Assembly: GCA_030666935.1 (NCBI GenBank)
Contig: DAOUWX010000032.1
Span: 1-12,767, forward strand
Length of the DNA stretch: 12,767 bases
DNA from: Atribacterota bacterium
GTDB taxonomy: Bacteria > Atribacterota > Phoenicimicrobiia > Phoenicimicrobiales > Phoenicimicrobiaceae
Direction of reading: 5' to 3'
Shown: one piece after another, positions 6,188 through 12,767 of the stretch
Layout of the letters: the number at the start of each line of letters is the position of its first letter
Position numbering within the stretch: position 1 is the first letter of the stretch
Program-made: the position numbers and the translations under genes
Notes under the pieces: model-generated
Databases searched by the model: none
Told to the model about the DNA's origin: nothing
Seen by the model: only the letters and a program-made list of their open reading frames with translations

Positions 6188-7483
6188 ATGAGAAAAAGTA
6201 TTGTATTATTAGTTTTGATTATGGTGTTTAGCCTAAGCATTTTTGCTTTTGCAGAAAAGGCTGTTGTGGAATTCTGGACTACAGATAATGAAAAAGCCAG
6301 AATTGACGTACAGGAAGCAATCGCAGCAGATTTTATGAAGCTTCATCCTGATATTGAAGTAAAAGTAATTCCTGTTAATGAGCCTGATCTTCCTACAAAG
6401 ATTGCTACTGCCAAAGCAGCTGGTAGATTACCTGATGTCTGCCGTTTCGGATTAGAATATGTAGCCGGTTTTGCCTTAGATGGATTATTAGATACCAAAG
6501 CAGCTACTATGGCCATTGCCGATATGGGTTATGCTAGTTTTTACAAAGGTGCTTTAGACCTTGTTCGTTCCCCTGTAGAAGGCATATGGGCAGCTGTACC
6601 TATTGATGGCTGGGTTCAGGGAATATGGTATAGAAAAGACTTATTTGCAGAAAAAGGGTTAGCTGCTCCTACCAGTTGGGATACGATTTTGGAAGCAGCC
6701 AAAGCTTTTCATGACCCGGCAAATGCTATGTATGGAATAGTAATTGGAACCGACCCGGGACAGGTATTTACTCAACAGGTATTCGAGCCTTTCGCTTTAT
6801 CTAATGGCGCAACCGGTTTTGACAAAGATGGCAATATTGTTATGAATACCCCGGAAATGGTGGAAACTTTAGATTATTATACTAAATTAGCTGCTTATGG
6901 TCCTCCGGGAGCTACAACCTGGAGTGAGTGCAGACAGTATTATATTGTAGGTCAAGTAGCTATGATGTTCTATTCTCCCTATATAATGGATGATATTGCC
7001 GGATTAGTAGAAGCATATCAAGTTACAGTTCCGGATTTGGCTAAGAATACCGGTTTTGCTCCGATTATAGAAGGACCCAGCGGAATCAAGGCTTCTTACG
7101 GACAGTTAGTAACCTTAGGAATCTTTAAAGACACAGATACAGAAGCAGCAATTGAATTCGTAAAATATGTCTTAGGGCCAGGATATGTAGATATTCTCTT
7201 TATGAGTCCGGGAGGAAAGGTTCCTGTCCGTAAAGCTGTGATAGATGAATGGTTAGATCATAAGGTGTTTAGTCTTTATGCCCCGGAAGTAGTTGCAGAT
7301 GTAGCCGGTGGCATGAATATGATTCAAAGATGGGGCTTTTTGGAAGGAAACATTGTTCCTTTAGTTTCAGATGTCTATGGCAGAAAATTAGTACCAGTGG
7401 TAATAGAGAAAATTCTAACCGGAGATATGACCCCAGAACAAGCAGCTGCCTGGTTACAAGAACAGACTGAGGCATTAAAGTAA
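6188..7483 (+). CDS. Sugar ABC transporter solute-binding protein (CUT1, family 1)
   Basis: Secreted binding protein of a carbohydrate ABC importer of the MalE/UgpB class. Residues 1-22 are a signal peptide ending FAFA, with no lipobox Cys. The mature start VEFWTTDNE and the segments DIEVKVIPVNEPDLPTKI, GRLPDVCRFG and IWYRKDLFAEKGLAAPTSWD are typical of family 1 binding proteins. Length 431 is usual. The aromatic-rich middle (for example W142, W147) suits a sugar ligand, but the sugar cannot be named from sequence. AAAGGAG (6175-6181) precedes the ATG by 6 bases. It is followed by a strong hairpin and two permeases. Confidence 0.92.
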   Translation: MRKSIVLLVLIMVFSLSIFAFAEKAVVEFWTTDNEKARIDVQEAIAADFMKLHPDIEVKVIPVNEPDLPTKIATAKAAGRLPDVCRFGLEYVAGFALDGLLDTKAATMAIADMGYASFYKGALDLVRSPVEGIWAAVPIDGWVQGIWYRKDLFAEKGLAAPTSWDTILEAAKAFHDPANAMYGIVIGTDPGQVFTQQVFEPFALSNGATGFDKDGNIVMNTPEMVETLDYYTKLAAYGPPGATTWSECRQYYIVGQVAMMFYSPYIMDDIAGLVEAYQVTVPDLAKNTGFAPIIEGPSGIKASYGQLVTLGIFKDTDTEAAIEFVKYVLGPGYVDILFMSPGGKVPVRKAVIDEWLDHKVFSLYAPEVVADVAGGMNMIQRWGFLEGNIVPLVSDVYGRKLVPVVIEKILTGDMTPEQAAAWLQEQTEALK

Positions 7484-7525
7484 TAAAGCGCTTGTTTAGT
7501 AAAGATCAGGAAAATTGATCTTAAC

Positions 7526-7563
7526 GGACTATGCAGCTAATTTTAGAATTAGCTGCATAGTCC
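7526..7563 (+). terminator. 17-bp perfect hairpin between binding protein and permeases (attenuator / mRNA stabiliser)
   Basis: Arms at 7526-7542 and 7547-7563 are exact reverse complements over 17 bases with a TTAG loop. The bases that follow (TGCTTTTAAG) give only a short T run, so read-through to the permease genes is expected. A smaller stem, AAGATC/GATCTT (about 7502-7522), lies just before it. In binding-protein transporters, hairpins at this spot are known to keep the binding protein more abundant than the membrane subunits, by partial termination or by protecting the upstream message. That role is inferred here from position and stem quality. Confidence 0.65.
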
Positions 7564-7584
7564 TGCTTTTAAGTGGAGGTAAAG

Positions 7585-8478
7585 ATGAGAAAAACAAAAA
7601 CCCTTAATTTAGAACAAAGAGAAGCCCGTTTAGCTTACTGGTTTGTTGTGCCCACCTTTGTTATTGTTTTTGGTTTAGTAATATATCCTGCGCTTTATAA
7701 TATATGGATAAGTTTTCACGAGGTTTCTTTGGGAAATCTCGGCGAAGGAGGAGCACCTTTTGTAGGGTTGCAAAATTATTTTAGAGTTGCGAAGGACTTT
7801 ATGTTTAAAGATGCTTTAAAGGCAACAATCATATATTCTTTTTTGGGAAGTATTTTATCAATTGCTTTAGGTTTGGCAGCCTCTCTATTGTTAAATAGAA
7901 AATTTAAAGGAAGAGGGTTAGTAAGAGGAATATTTTTATTTTCTTACGTTGCTCCTGTTGTTTCGGTAGCTTTTATTTGGAAATGGCTGCTTAATCCGGT
8001 AAATGGGGTAATTAGCTGGGCTTTAGTGAGCATCGGCATATGGTCCGAACCTATTGCCATACTTTCTCAAAAGGGATGGGCGATGTTTATAGTAATTTTA
8101 TTTCAGGGCTGGAGATATTTCCCCTTTGCTATGTTAATGATATTAGCCCGGCTCCAGGCTATTCCCAATGAATTGTATGAAGCAGCAGATATAGATGGGG
8201 CAAATATAATAAAAAAATTTTTCTATATTACCATACCTGAATTAAGATACGTATTAGGTACTTTATTTTTATTAAGATTAATGTGGACTTTTAATAAATT
8301 TGATGACATCTACTTATTGACCAGTGGAGCTGCGGGGACTAAAGTACTACCTGTGCTTACTTATGAATTTAGTTTTGGCATGCTTAATTTTGGTTTAGGT
8401 TCAGCTACTTCAATGTTCCTGTTTATTATTCTCGGCGTTTTTATGATATTTTATGTAAAATATGCCTTAGATTGGTAG
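7585..8478 (+). CDS. Sugar ABC transporter permease, MalF type
   Basis: First membrane subunit of the CUT1 importer. The 297-residue product has about six helices, starting near residue 18 (YWFVVPTFVIVFGLVIYP). The EAA loop that docks the ATPase is EAADIDGANIIKKFFYITIP (199-218). The start at 7585 is preferred over the in-frame GTG at 7573: the ribosome site GGAGGT (7575-7580) lies four bases before the ATG and overlaps the GTG codon's surroundings. It is encoded 101 bases after the binding protein, across the hairpin at 7526-7563. No ATPase gene lies in the window, so a shared MsmK/MalK-like ATPase encoded elsewhere is expected. Confidence 0.92.
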   Translation: MRKTKTLNLEQREARLAYWFVVPTFVIVFGLVIYPALYNIWISFHEVSLGNLGEGGAPFVGLQNYFRVAKDFMFKDALKATIIYSFLGSILSIALGLAASLLLNRKFKGRGLVRGIFLFSYVAPVVSVAFIWKWLLNPVNGVISWALVSIGIWSEPIAILSQKGWAMFIVILFQGWRYFPFAMLMILARLQAIPNELYEAADIDGANIIKKFFYITIPELRYVLGTLFLLRLMWTFNKFDDIYLLTSGAAGTKVLPVLTYEFSFGMLNFGLGSATSMFLFIILGVFMIFYVKYALDW

Positions 8479-8530
8479 TAACATCTATTTGAAATTCAAT
8501 ATTTTATGAAGGATAGGAGTTAAACAGAAG

Positions 8531-9367
8531 ATGGCGAAAGGAAAAATGCCTTTTGGAAAAATTATAATTTTTGGCAGTATCGGTCTTTTTTTAGTGGTAA
8601 TTCTTTTCCCTTTTTATTGGATGATAATTTCATCTATGAAGGGATTTTCTGAATTATTTGCCTACCCTCCCAGGTTTTTACCAGATAGTTTTAATTTAAG
8701 AGCTTATTGGCGGGTGTTATTTGAAGAAGGATTTGTTCTGTATCTTAAAAATAGTTTTTATGTAGCCTCATTAACAGCTATACTGAATTTAATATTGGCT
8801 TGCTTGGGAGCTTACGCTATAGCTCGATTAAGATTTAAAGGTAAATCCATGATGATGAGATCTATTCTTTTAGTATATATGTTTCCCGGAATATTGCTAA
8901 TAATTCCTTTATTTGCTATGTTAGCAAAAGTAGGCATTATTGATAATTTAAATGGATTAATACTCACTTATCTGGCTCAAACTTTACCCGTTTCCCTATA
9001 CATGTTATCTGCGTATTTCAGAACTGTTCCCGAGGAAATCGAAGAAGCAGGTTTGGTGGATGGCTGCAGCAGGTTGGAAGTTATAACTAAAATAACCCTG
9101 CCTCTCTCTGTGCCAGCCATGGCTTCAGTGGGGATATATACTTTTATGATAGCCTGGAATGAATTTTTATACGCTTTAGTATTTTTATACGATTCTAATA
9201 AATTCACTATGCCTTTGGGGTTGGTAAGACTTTATCAGTCCTATCATACTTCCTGGGATCTGGTAATGGCTGCTTCGGTAATAATTACTGTTCCCATAAT
9301 CGTCCTGTTTTTAGCCTTTGAAAAGTACTTGGAACAAGGTTTGGTTGCAGGTGGAGTGAAAGGTTAA
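8531..9367 (+). CDS. Sugar ABC transporter permease, MalG type
   Basis: Second membrane subunit, expected to pair with the MalF-type protein. The 278 residues hold six helices beginning at about 11-34. The EAA loop is EEAGLVDGCSRLEVITKITL (171-190) followed by PLSVPA, and the C-terminus ends LVAGGVKG, the classic MalG-family ending (QRWLVGGLTAGGVKG-like), so the gene is complete. The PPRFLPDSFNLRAYWRVL segment (46-63) is the usual periplasmic loop after the first helix. AGGAG (8515-8519) is 11 bases before the ATG, slightly long; a Met at codon 6 is a less likely start. Confidence 0.93.
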   Translation: MAKGKMPFGKIIIFGSIGLFLVVILFPFYWMIISSMKGFSELFAYPPRFLPDSFNLRAYWRVLFEEGFVLYLKNSFYVASLTAILNLILACLGAYAIARLRFKGKSMMMRSILLVYMFPGILLIIPLFAMLAKVGIIDNLNGLILTYLAQTLPVSLYMLSAYFRTVPEEIEEAGLVDGCSRLEVITKITLPLSVPAMASVGIYTFMIAWNEFLYALVFLYDSNKFTMPLGLVRLYQSYHTSWDLVMAASVIITVPIIVLFLAFEKYLEQGLVAGGVKG

Positions 9368-9427
9368 AAATTTACTTGCTACTTATTTTTCTCCTCAGGA
9401 TAAGCAGAAAAAAATAGAGCTATTAAT

Positions 9428-9442
9428 AGTAACCATGTTACT
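9428..9442. promoter_or_regulatory. Short dyad AGTAAC-CAT-GTTACT
   Basis: A 6-bp perfect inverted repeat with a 3-base centre in the 167-base gap between the MalG-type permease and the nucleotidyltransferase gene. It may be an operator or chance. A TTGACA at about 9499-9504 is too close to the next start to serve it as a normal -35, so the promoter of the three-gene set, if it has its own, is unclear. Confidence 0.25.
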
Positions 9443-9534
9443 CTTCGCCGCTTGCTTAATAAACTAGATAGAATTAATTGGAAATTGAGAACCGAGAATT
9501 GACAAGCAAAAACCATAAAAAAGGAGTATTAAGT

Positions 9535-10287
9535 ATGAAAGCAATAATTTTAGCTGGTGGATATGCCAAGAGACTCTGGCCTTTAACCAAAAATAAACCC
9601 AAACAACTACTTTCGGTCGGCGGAAGGCCGATGATTGAATACATTATGGAGAAATTAGAGACTCAAAAAGAGATAGATAAGATTATAATACCTACCAATG
9701 AAAAATTTGAAGATAATTTTAAGCAGTGGCTATCAGAATATAAATCAGCTAAAGATATTTTTTTGGTCATTGAGCCAACTTTATCAGAAAAAAGTAAATT
9801 AGGGTCGGTAGGAGCATTGGGATATCTAATAAGGGAAAAAAATATCGATGAGGAATTAATGATTATCGGAGGCGATAATTTATTTGAATTTGAATTAAGA
9901 GACTTAATTAATTACTATAGAGAAAAAAAAGGAAATGTAGTTGCCTTATATGATTTAAAGTCTATTCAGAAAGCCCGAAGCTATGGAGTAGCAAAGGTAG
10001 ATGAGGAGATGAGGATAATAGATTTTGTGGAAAAACCCGAAAATCCACCCTCTACTCTGGTTTCCACCGCTTGCTATGTATTATCTTCAGAAGGAGTAAG
10101 AAGCATTTTAACTTATTTGGACAAAGGAGAAAACCCTGATGCTATAGGATTTTTTATAAAATGGCTAATCAATAGAGAAAGAGTTTTCGGATTTGCATTT
10201 TCGGGCAGATGGTTTGATATCGGTTCTTTGGAATCACTTAAAGAAGCAGATTTAATATATAGTAAAAATAAGGGGGAAGATTTGTAA
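9535..10287 (+). CDS. Sugar-phosphate nucleotidyltransferase (RmlA/ManC-like, NTP_transferase)
   Basis: Makes an activated sugar (NDP-hexose plus pyrophosphate) from a hexose-1-phosphate and an NTP. The 250-residue product has the nucleotide-binding start AGGYAKRLWPLT (7-18), a variant of the GGxGTRLxPLT motif with AK in place of GT. KPKQLL (21-26) supplies the catalytic lysine region. GGDN (112-115) holds the metal-binding Asp, followed by YGVAKVD (150-156), EKP (166-168) and the closing GRWFDIGS (224-231). There is no C-terminal left-handed beta-helix, so it is a stand-alone pyrophosphorylase. Sugar and base specificity cannot be read reliably. The start is set at 9535 because AAGGAG (9521-9526) is 8 bases upstream; a longer reading from a TTG at 9478 adds 19 charged residues ahead of the conserved MKAIILAGG. 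Its stop shares one base with the next start (TAATG), so it probably supplies the donor for the following glycosyltransferase. Confidence 0.9.
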   Translation: MKAIILAGGYAKRLWPLTKNKPKQLLSVGGRPMIEYIMEKLETQKEIDKIIIPTNEKFEDNFKQWLSEYKSAKDIFLVIEPTLSEKSKLGSVGALGYLIREKNIDEELMIIGGDNLFEFELRDLINYYREKKGNVVALYDLKSIQKARSYGVAKVDEEMRIIDFVEKPENPPSTLVSTACYVLSSEGVRSILTYLDKGENPDAIGFFIKWLINRERVFGFAFSGRWFDIGSLESLKEADLIYSKNKGEDL

Positions 10288-11456
10288 TGAAAGATAAAGT
10301 AAATATAGTAGTAGGAATTTGCACTAAAAATGTTGAAGATACCATCGAAGGAGTAATTAAAGTAGTTGACCGGGGGCTGAATGACTATTTTCCGGAGAAG
10401 AAAAGTCTAATTATAGTCTCAGATGGTTTTTCCAAAGACCGCACCAAAGAGAGGGCTAATAAAACTGTAACCAGGACAGAGAAGTTGGTACTGGATCAAG
10501 TTGGGAAAATCGGTAAGGGGAATGGAGTAAAAACCATATTTATTAAGGCAGAAGAAGTAGGAGCAGAAGCAGTAGCTTTAGTAGACGGTGATCTTACCAG
10601 TATAATCCCGGAATGGATAAAACACTTAGTTCAGCCTATATTAGCCGGACATGATCTGGTTGCCCCCTTTTATGCAAGACATAAATATGATGGGGTGATT
10701 ACCAATAATCTGGCTTATCCTCTGACCCGAGCACTTTACGGGATTTCCATCAGGCAACCTATTGGGGGAGAATACGGTCTATCTGCTAAAATGGTGAAAA
10801 AAGTTTTAGTTCACCCTCTTTTCCCGGCTGAATTTGGAATAGATATATTTATTACTACAGTTGCTGCCTGCGAAGATATGAAGATGATAGAAGCGAAACT
10901 GGGGATAAAGAGTCATGATTCCACCAAAGATTATAAAGATCCCAAGGTCTTATTATTTCCTATGTTCAATCAGGTAACAGGAAGTATTTTGGATTTGACC
11001 ATTTTTTATAAAGATTTTTCTAAAGGGAAAGTGGTAAATAAAAACATAGATAGGATTGGGATAGAAGAAGTAGAGACACCTGAAGAGGTAGTTATGAATA
11101 TATCAGGATATATAAATGATTTTAAATCCGGATATAAAGAGACAACAAAGAAAAAGAATATTTTCTTACCAGCAGAGATAATATCTTCTTTAGATAAAAT
11201 ATCTAAAAGTTCCGGTGTGGAGGACTTTAATTTTCCTATAGATTTATGGGCTCAAATAGTATATCATGGTTTAAACTATTATGAACAGAGAAGAGATAGA
11301 AAAGAAGGTATTTTAGAGATATTAAGAATTTTATGGCAGGGGCGTATAGCCAGTTTTGCTATTGAAACAAAAAATTTAGATGCGGAACAATCAGAAGAAG
11401 TAATTCAAAATCAAGTAGAAGTTTTTAGGGGATGCAAAGAAAAAATGTGGAAATGA
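10287..11456 (+). CDS. GT-A glycosyltransferase resembling glucosyl-/mannosyl-(phospho)glycerate synthases
   Basis: Cytoplasmic enzyme of 389 residues that should transfer a sugar from an NDP-sugar. Visible parts are the GT-A start NIVVGICTKNVEDTI (6-20), SDGFSKDRT (45-53), KGNGVKT (77-83), the metal-binding DGD (D100-D102), YDGVITNNLAYPLTRALYG (134-152), and PIGGEYGLS (158-166) followed by GIDIFI (184-189) and H210. The sequence DGD followed by a RPLxxxLYG-like segment and an xxGGExG loop is the pattern of GT81 GpgS and related mannosylglycerate-type synthases, whose acceptor is 3-phosphoglycerate or glycerate. Residues beyond ~250 form a mostly helical extension. It overlaps the nucleotidyltransferase gene by one base and is followed after 19 bases by a sugar kinase gene. 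Other GT2-like roles remain possible; acceptor identity is inference. Confidence 0.72.
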   Translation: MKDKVNIVVGICTKNVEDTIEGVIKVVDRGLNDYFPEKKSLIIVSDGFSKDRTKERANKTVTRTEKLVLDQVGKIGKGNGVKTIFIKAEEVGAEAVALVDGDLTSIIPEWIKHLVQPILAGHDLVAPFYARHKYDGVITNNLAYPLTRALYGISIRQPIGGEYGLSAKMVKKVLVHPLFPAEFGIDIFITTVAACEDMKMIEAKLGIKSHDSTKDYKDPKVLLFPMFNQVTGSILDLTIFYKDFSKGKVVNKNIDRIGIEEVETPEEVVMNISGYINDFKSGYKETTKKKNIFLPAEIISSLDKISKSSGVEDFNFPIDLWAQIVYHGLNYYEQRRDRKEGILEILRILWQGRIASFAIETKNLDAEQSEEVIQNQVEVFRGCKEKMWK

Positions 11457-11475
11457 GGGGAAGGCAGTACATACG

Positions 11476-12474
11476 ATGGTAGATAAAAAAAGTTTAGAAA
11501 AAAAATACTCTATCGGTGTTGATTTGGGAGGAACGAATATTGTCAATACAGTAGTAAACTACCAGGGGAAGATAGTAAGCCGCCTGAAAGTTCCAACTTT
11601 AGCCGAAAGAGGCAAAGAATCTACTATTAAAAGAATAGTTGAGACTATCCATGAAAATATTGTTCAATCCACCATAGCTTCCGGTGATATAATAGGAATA
11701 GGGATCGGAGCACCCGGTCCCCTCGATGTTAAAAAGGGAATCATTAATTTCGCTCCTAATCTTCCCGGATGGAGAGATGTTCCTTTAAGGAAAATATTAG
11801 AAGATGAATTTAATATGAAAATTGTTTTAGAAAATGATGCCAATGCAGCTGCCTGGGGTGAACGCTGTTTTGGGGCAGGCCAAGGTGTAAATAATTTAGT
11901 GTGTTTTACTCTGGGTACCGGAATCGGCGGCGGAATAATTATTAACGGAAAGATATATCATGGTAACAATTACGGTGCAGCAGAGTTAGGACATATGACT
12001 GTAAATAAAGATGGTCCTCGTTGTAATTGTGGCAACTATGGGTGTTTGGAATCCTATTCTTCAGCTACCGGAATTAAAAATAGGATAAAAAATAGAATAA
12101 AAGAGGGAATAAAGAGTGAATTTTTAGACTTTGATGAGGATAAGTTATTTGAATCGCTCAGATTAAAATCAATTTTTGAAGTTGCCCGTAAAGGAGATAG
12201 ATTAACTAAAGATATAGTTGAAGAAGCAATTTCGTATTTAGGTATAGCCATTGCCAATATCGCCAATATATTGAATCCTGAAATGGTGGTATTGGTTGGA
12301 GGAATAACTAACGAAGGTAATAAACTGCTTATCCCTCTTAGGAAGGAAGTAAAAAAGAGAGCACTTTATTCCAATTACAAATCTCTTAAAATTGTTATCG
12401 GAAAATTAGCTGGAAACGCCGGTGTTCTTGGTGCAGCAGCTCTTCTGTGGATTTCTACTAACTGTTCATGCTAA
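11476..12474 (+). CDS. ROK-family sugar kinase (glucokinase-like)
   Basis: Phosphorylates a hexose, most often glucose or mannose, with ATP in the cytoplasm. Motifs in order over 332 residues: DLGGTN (16-21, phosphate binding), GIGAPGP (76-82), ENDANAAAWGE (119-129, with catalytic D121), GTGIGGGIIING (147-158), ELGHMTV (170-176), and the zinc site CNCGNYGC (183-190) followed by LE. There is no N-terminal helix-turn-helix, so it is a kinase and not a ROK repressor of the NagC/XylR kind. A run of basic repeats at 201-213 (KNRIKNRIKEGIK) is a slightly unusual insert region. The ribosome site is weak (AAGG 11 bases upstream). With the preceding two genes it could supply hexose-6-phosphate toward NDP-sugar formation, given a phosphomutase elsewhere. 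Confidence 0.92.
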   Translation: MVDKKSLEKKYSIGVDLGGTNIVNTVVNYQGKIVSRLKVPTLAERGKESTIKRIVETIHENIVQSTIASGDIIGIGIGAPGPLDVKKGIINFAPNLPGWRDVPLRKILEDEFNMKIVLENDANAAAWGERCFGAGQGVNNLVCFTLGTGIGGGIIINGKIYHGNNYGAAELGHMTVNKDGPRCNCGNYGCLESYSSATGIKNRIKNRIKEGIKSEFLDFDEDKLFESLRLKSIFEVARKGDRLTKDIVEEAISYLGIAIANIANILNPEMVVLVGGITNEGNKLLIPLRKEVKKRALYSNYKSLKIVIGKLAGNAGVLGAAALLWISTNCSC

Positions 12475-12657
12475 GTCAATTTTTTAAGAAACAAGGATAA
12501 AAATTTTACAACAGTAATAGATTAAAGTAGAAAAAAAGTTAAAGTGAATATGAATGATTTAAAAAAATTAAATTTTTTTTATTTATAAAAGAGGGTTTTT
12601 TAAATTTTTATCGAAATATAGTAATATAAGTAAAAATTAAAAGTATGGGAGGTAAAA
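12475..12657. other. A+T-rich intergenic region ahead of the last gene
   Basis: Very A+T-rich. A quasi-palindrome AAAAAAATT-A-AATTTTTTT (12561-12579) could act as a weak bidirectional terminator or as an upstream promoter element. TATAGT (12617-12622) is a possible -10 for the gene at 12658, without a clear -35. GGGAGGT (12647-12653) is that gene's ribosome binding site. Confidence 0.3.
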
Positions 12658-12767
12658 ATGTCAAAAAATTTAATAGTTTTATTTATAATAGTTTTATTAA
12701 TTGTTGGCGGTTTTGGTATTTATACTTATGACCAATCCAATCAAGCAAAGAAAGAAGTGGAAGAAAA
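12658..12767 (+). CDS. N-terminus of a small membrane-anchored protein, unknown function (partial)
   Basis: Only the first 36 codons are inside the window. After MSKN comes one hydrophobic helix (about residues 5-22, LIVLFIIVLLIVGGFGIY), then a polar, charged stretch rich in Q, K and E (from about residue 25), which may begin a coiled coil. The helix could be a signal anchor or an uncleaved signal peptide. GGGAGGT ending four bases before the ATG is a strong ribosome site, so the gene is likely real. I do not recognise the family. Confidence 0.6.
   Translation, partial: MSKNLIVLFIIVLLIVGGFGIYTYDQSNQAKKEVEE

Noticed and set aside
7485..7493. AAAGCGCTT, resembling the core of a LacI/CcpA-type operator (cre)
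   Set aside because: Only the central bases match; the outer positions do not, and it sits at the stop codon of the binding protein gene rather than at a promoter.
9360..9469. Open frame in the gap after the MalG-type permease, with a hydrophobic stretch
   Set aside because: It has no start codon before its middle and no ribosome site. It could be a gene relic, but I cannot match it to any family.
9478..9534. N-terminal extension of the nucleotidyltransferase from TTG
   Set aside because: A strong ribosome site lies just before the ATG at 9535, where the conserved family start MKAIILAGG begins.
1..12767. CRISPR array, tRNA, rRNA or transposase gene
   Set aside because: No regularly spaced short repeats, cloverleaf-like or rRNA-like sequence, or intact transposase frame was found on either strand by eye.

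Overview
The window is low in GC and rich in A+T between genes. All confidently called genes lie on the + strand. Both solute-binding proteins have plain signal peptides with A-x-A type cleavage and no lipobox cysteine. This fits an organism with an outer membrane better than a Gram-positive one. The mix of a TRAP importer, a CUT1 sugar ABC importer, glycerate kinase and a glycerate-type glycosyltransferase would suit an uncultured anaerobic heterotroph such as Atribacterota (JS1/OP9) or a Thermotogota-like lineage. That assignment is inference; no phylogenetic marker is present.

Layout. 1-431 is non-coding: two diverged copies of an ~87-bp repeat whose hairpin arms covary, then an A+T-rich leader with dyads. 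432-1568 is an intact glycerate 2-kinase. 1569-1940 holds a decayed N-terminal fragment of a tartronate-semialdehyde reductase/3-hydroxyisobutyrate dehydrogenase-like gene and then a perfect 12-bp dyad. 1941-4912 is a complete TRAP transporter (DctP, DctQ, DctM) of the 2-oxoacid/2-hydroxyacid type. It is followed closely by a metallo-beta-lactamase-fold hydrolase of the MJ0301/COG1237 type (4954-5817). 5818-6187 is intergenic, with a palindrome on a possible promoter and a frameshifted remnant of a second glycerate kinase. 6188-9367 encodes a CUT1 sugar-binding protein and two MalF/MalG-like permeases with no ATPase gene. A 17-bp perfect hairpin separates the binding protein from the permeases. 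9535-12474 is a tight three-gene set: sugar-phosphate nucleotidyltransferase, DxD glycosyltransferase resembling glucosyl-/mannosyl-(phospho)glycerate synthases, and ROK sugar kinase. The window ends inside a gene for a small membrane-anchored protein of unknown function.

How the genes may work together. Glycerate recurs: an intact glycerate kinase, a relic of a second one, a relic of the enzyme that normally makes glycerate from tartronate semialdehyde, a TRAP importer suited to small 2-oxo or 2-hydroxy acids, and a glycosyltransferase related to enzymes that attach hexose to (phospho)glycerate. One coherent reading is a locus that imports small hydroxyacids and sugars, sends glycerate to 2-phosphoglycerate and hexose to hexose-6-phosphate, and builds or recycles a glycerate-containing glycoside as a compatible solute. 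The individual enzyme families are well supported. The linked pathway and the exact substrates are inference.
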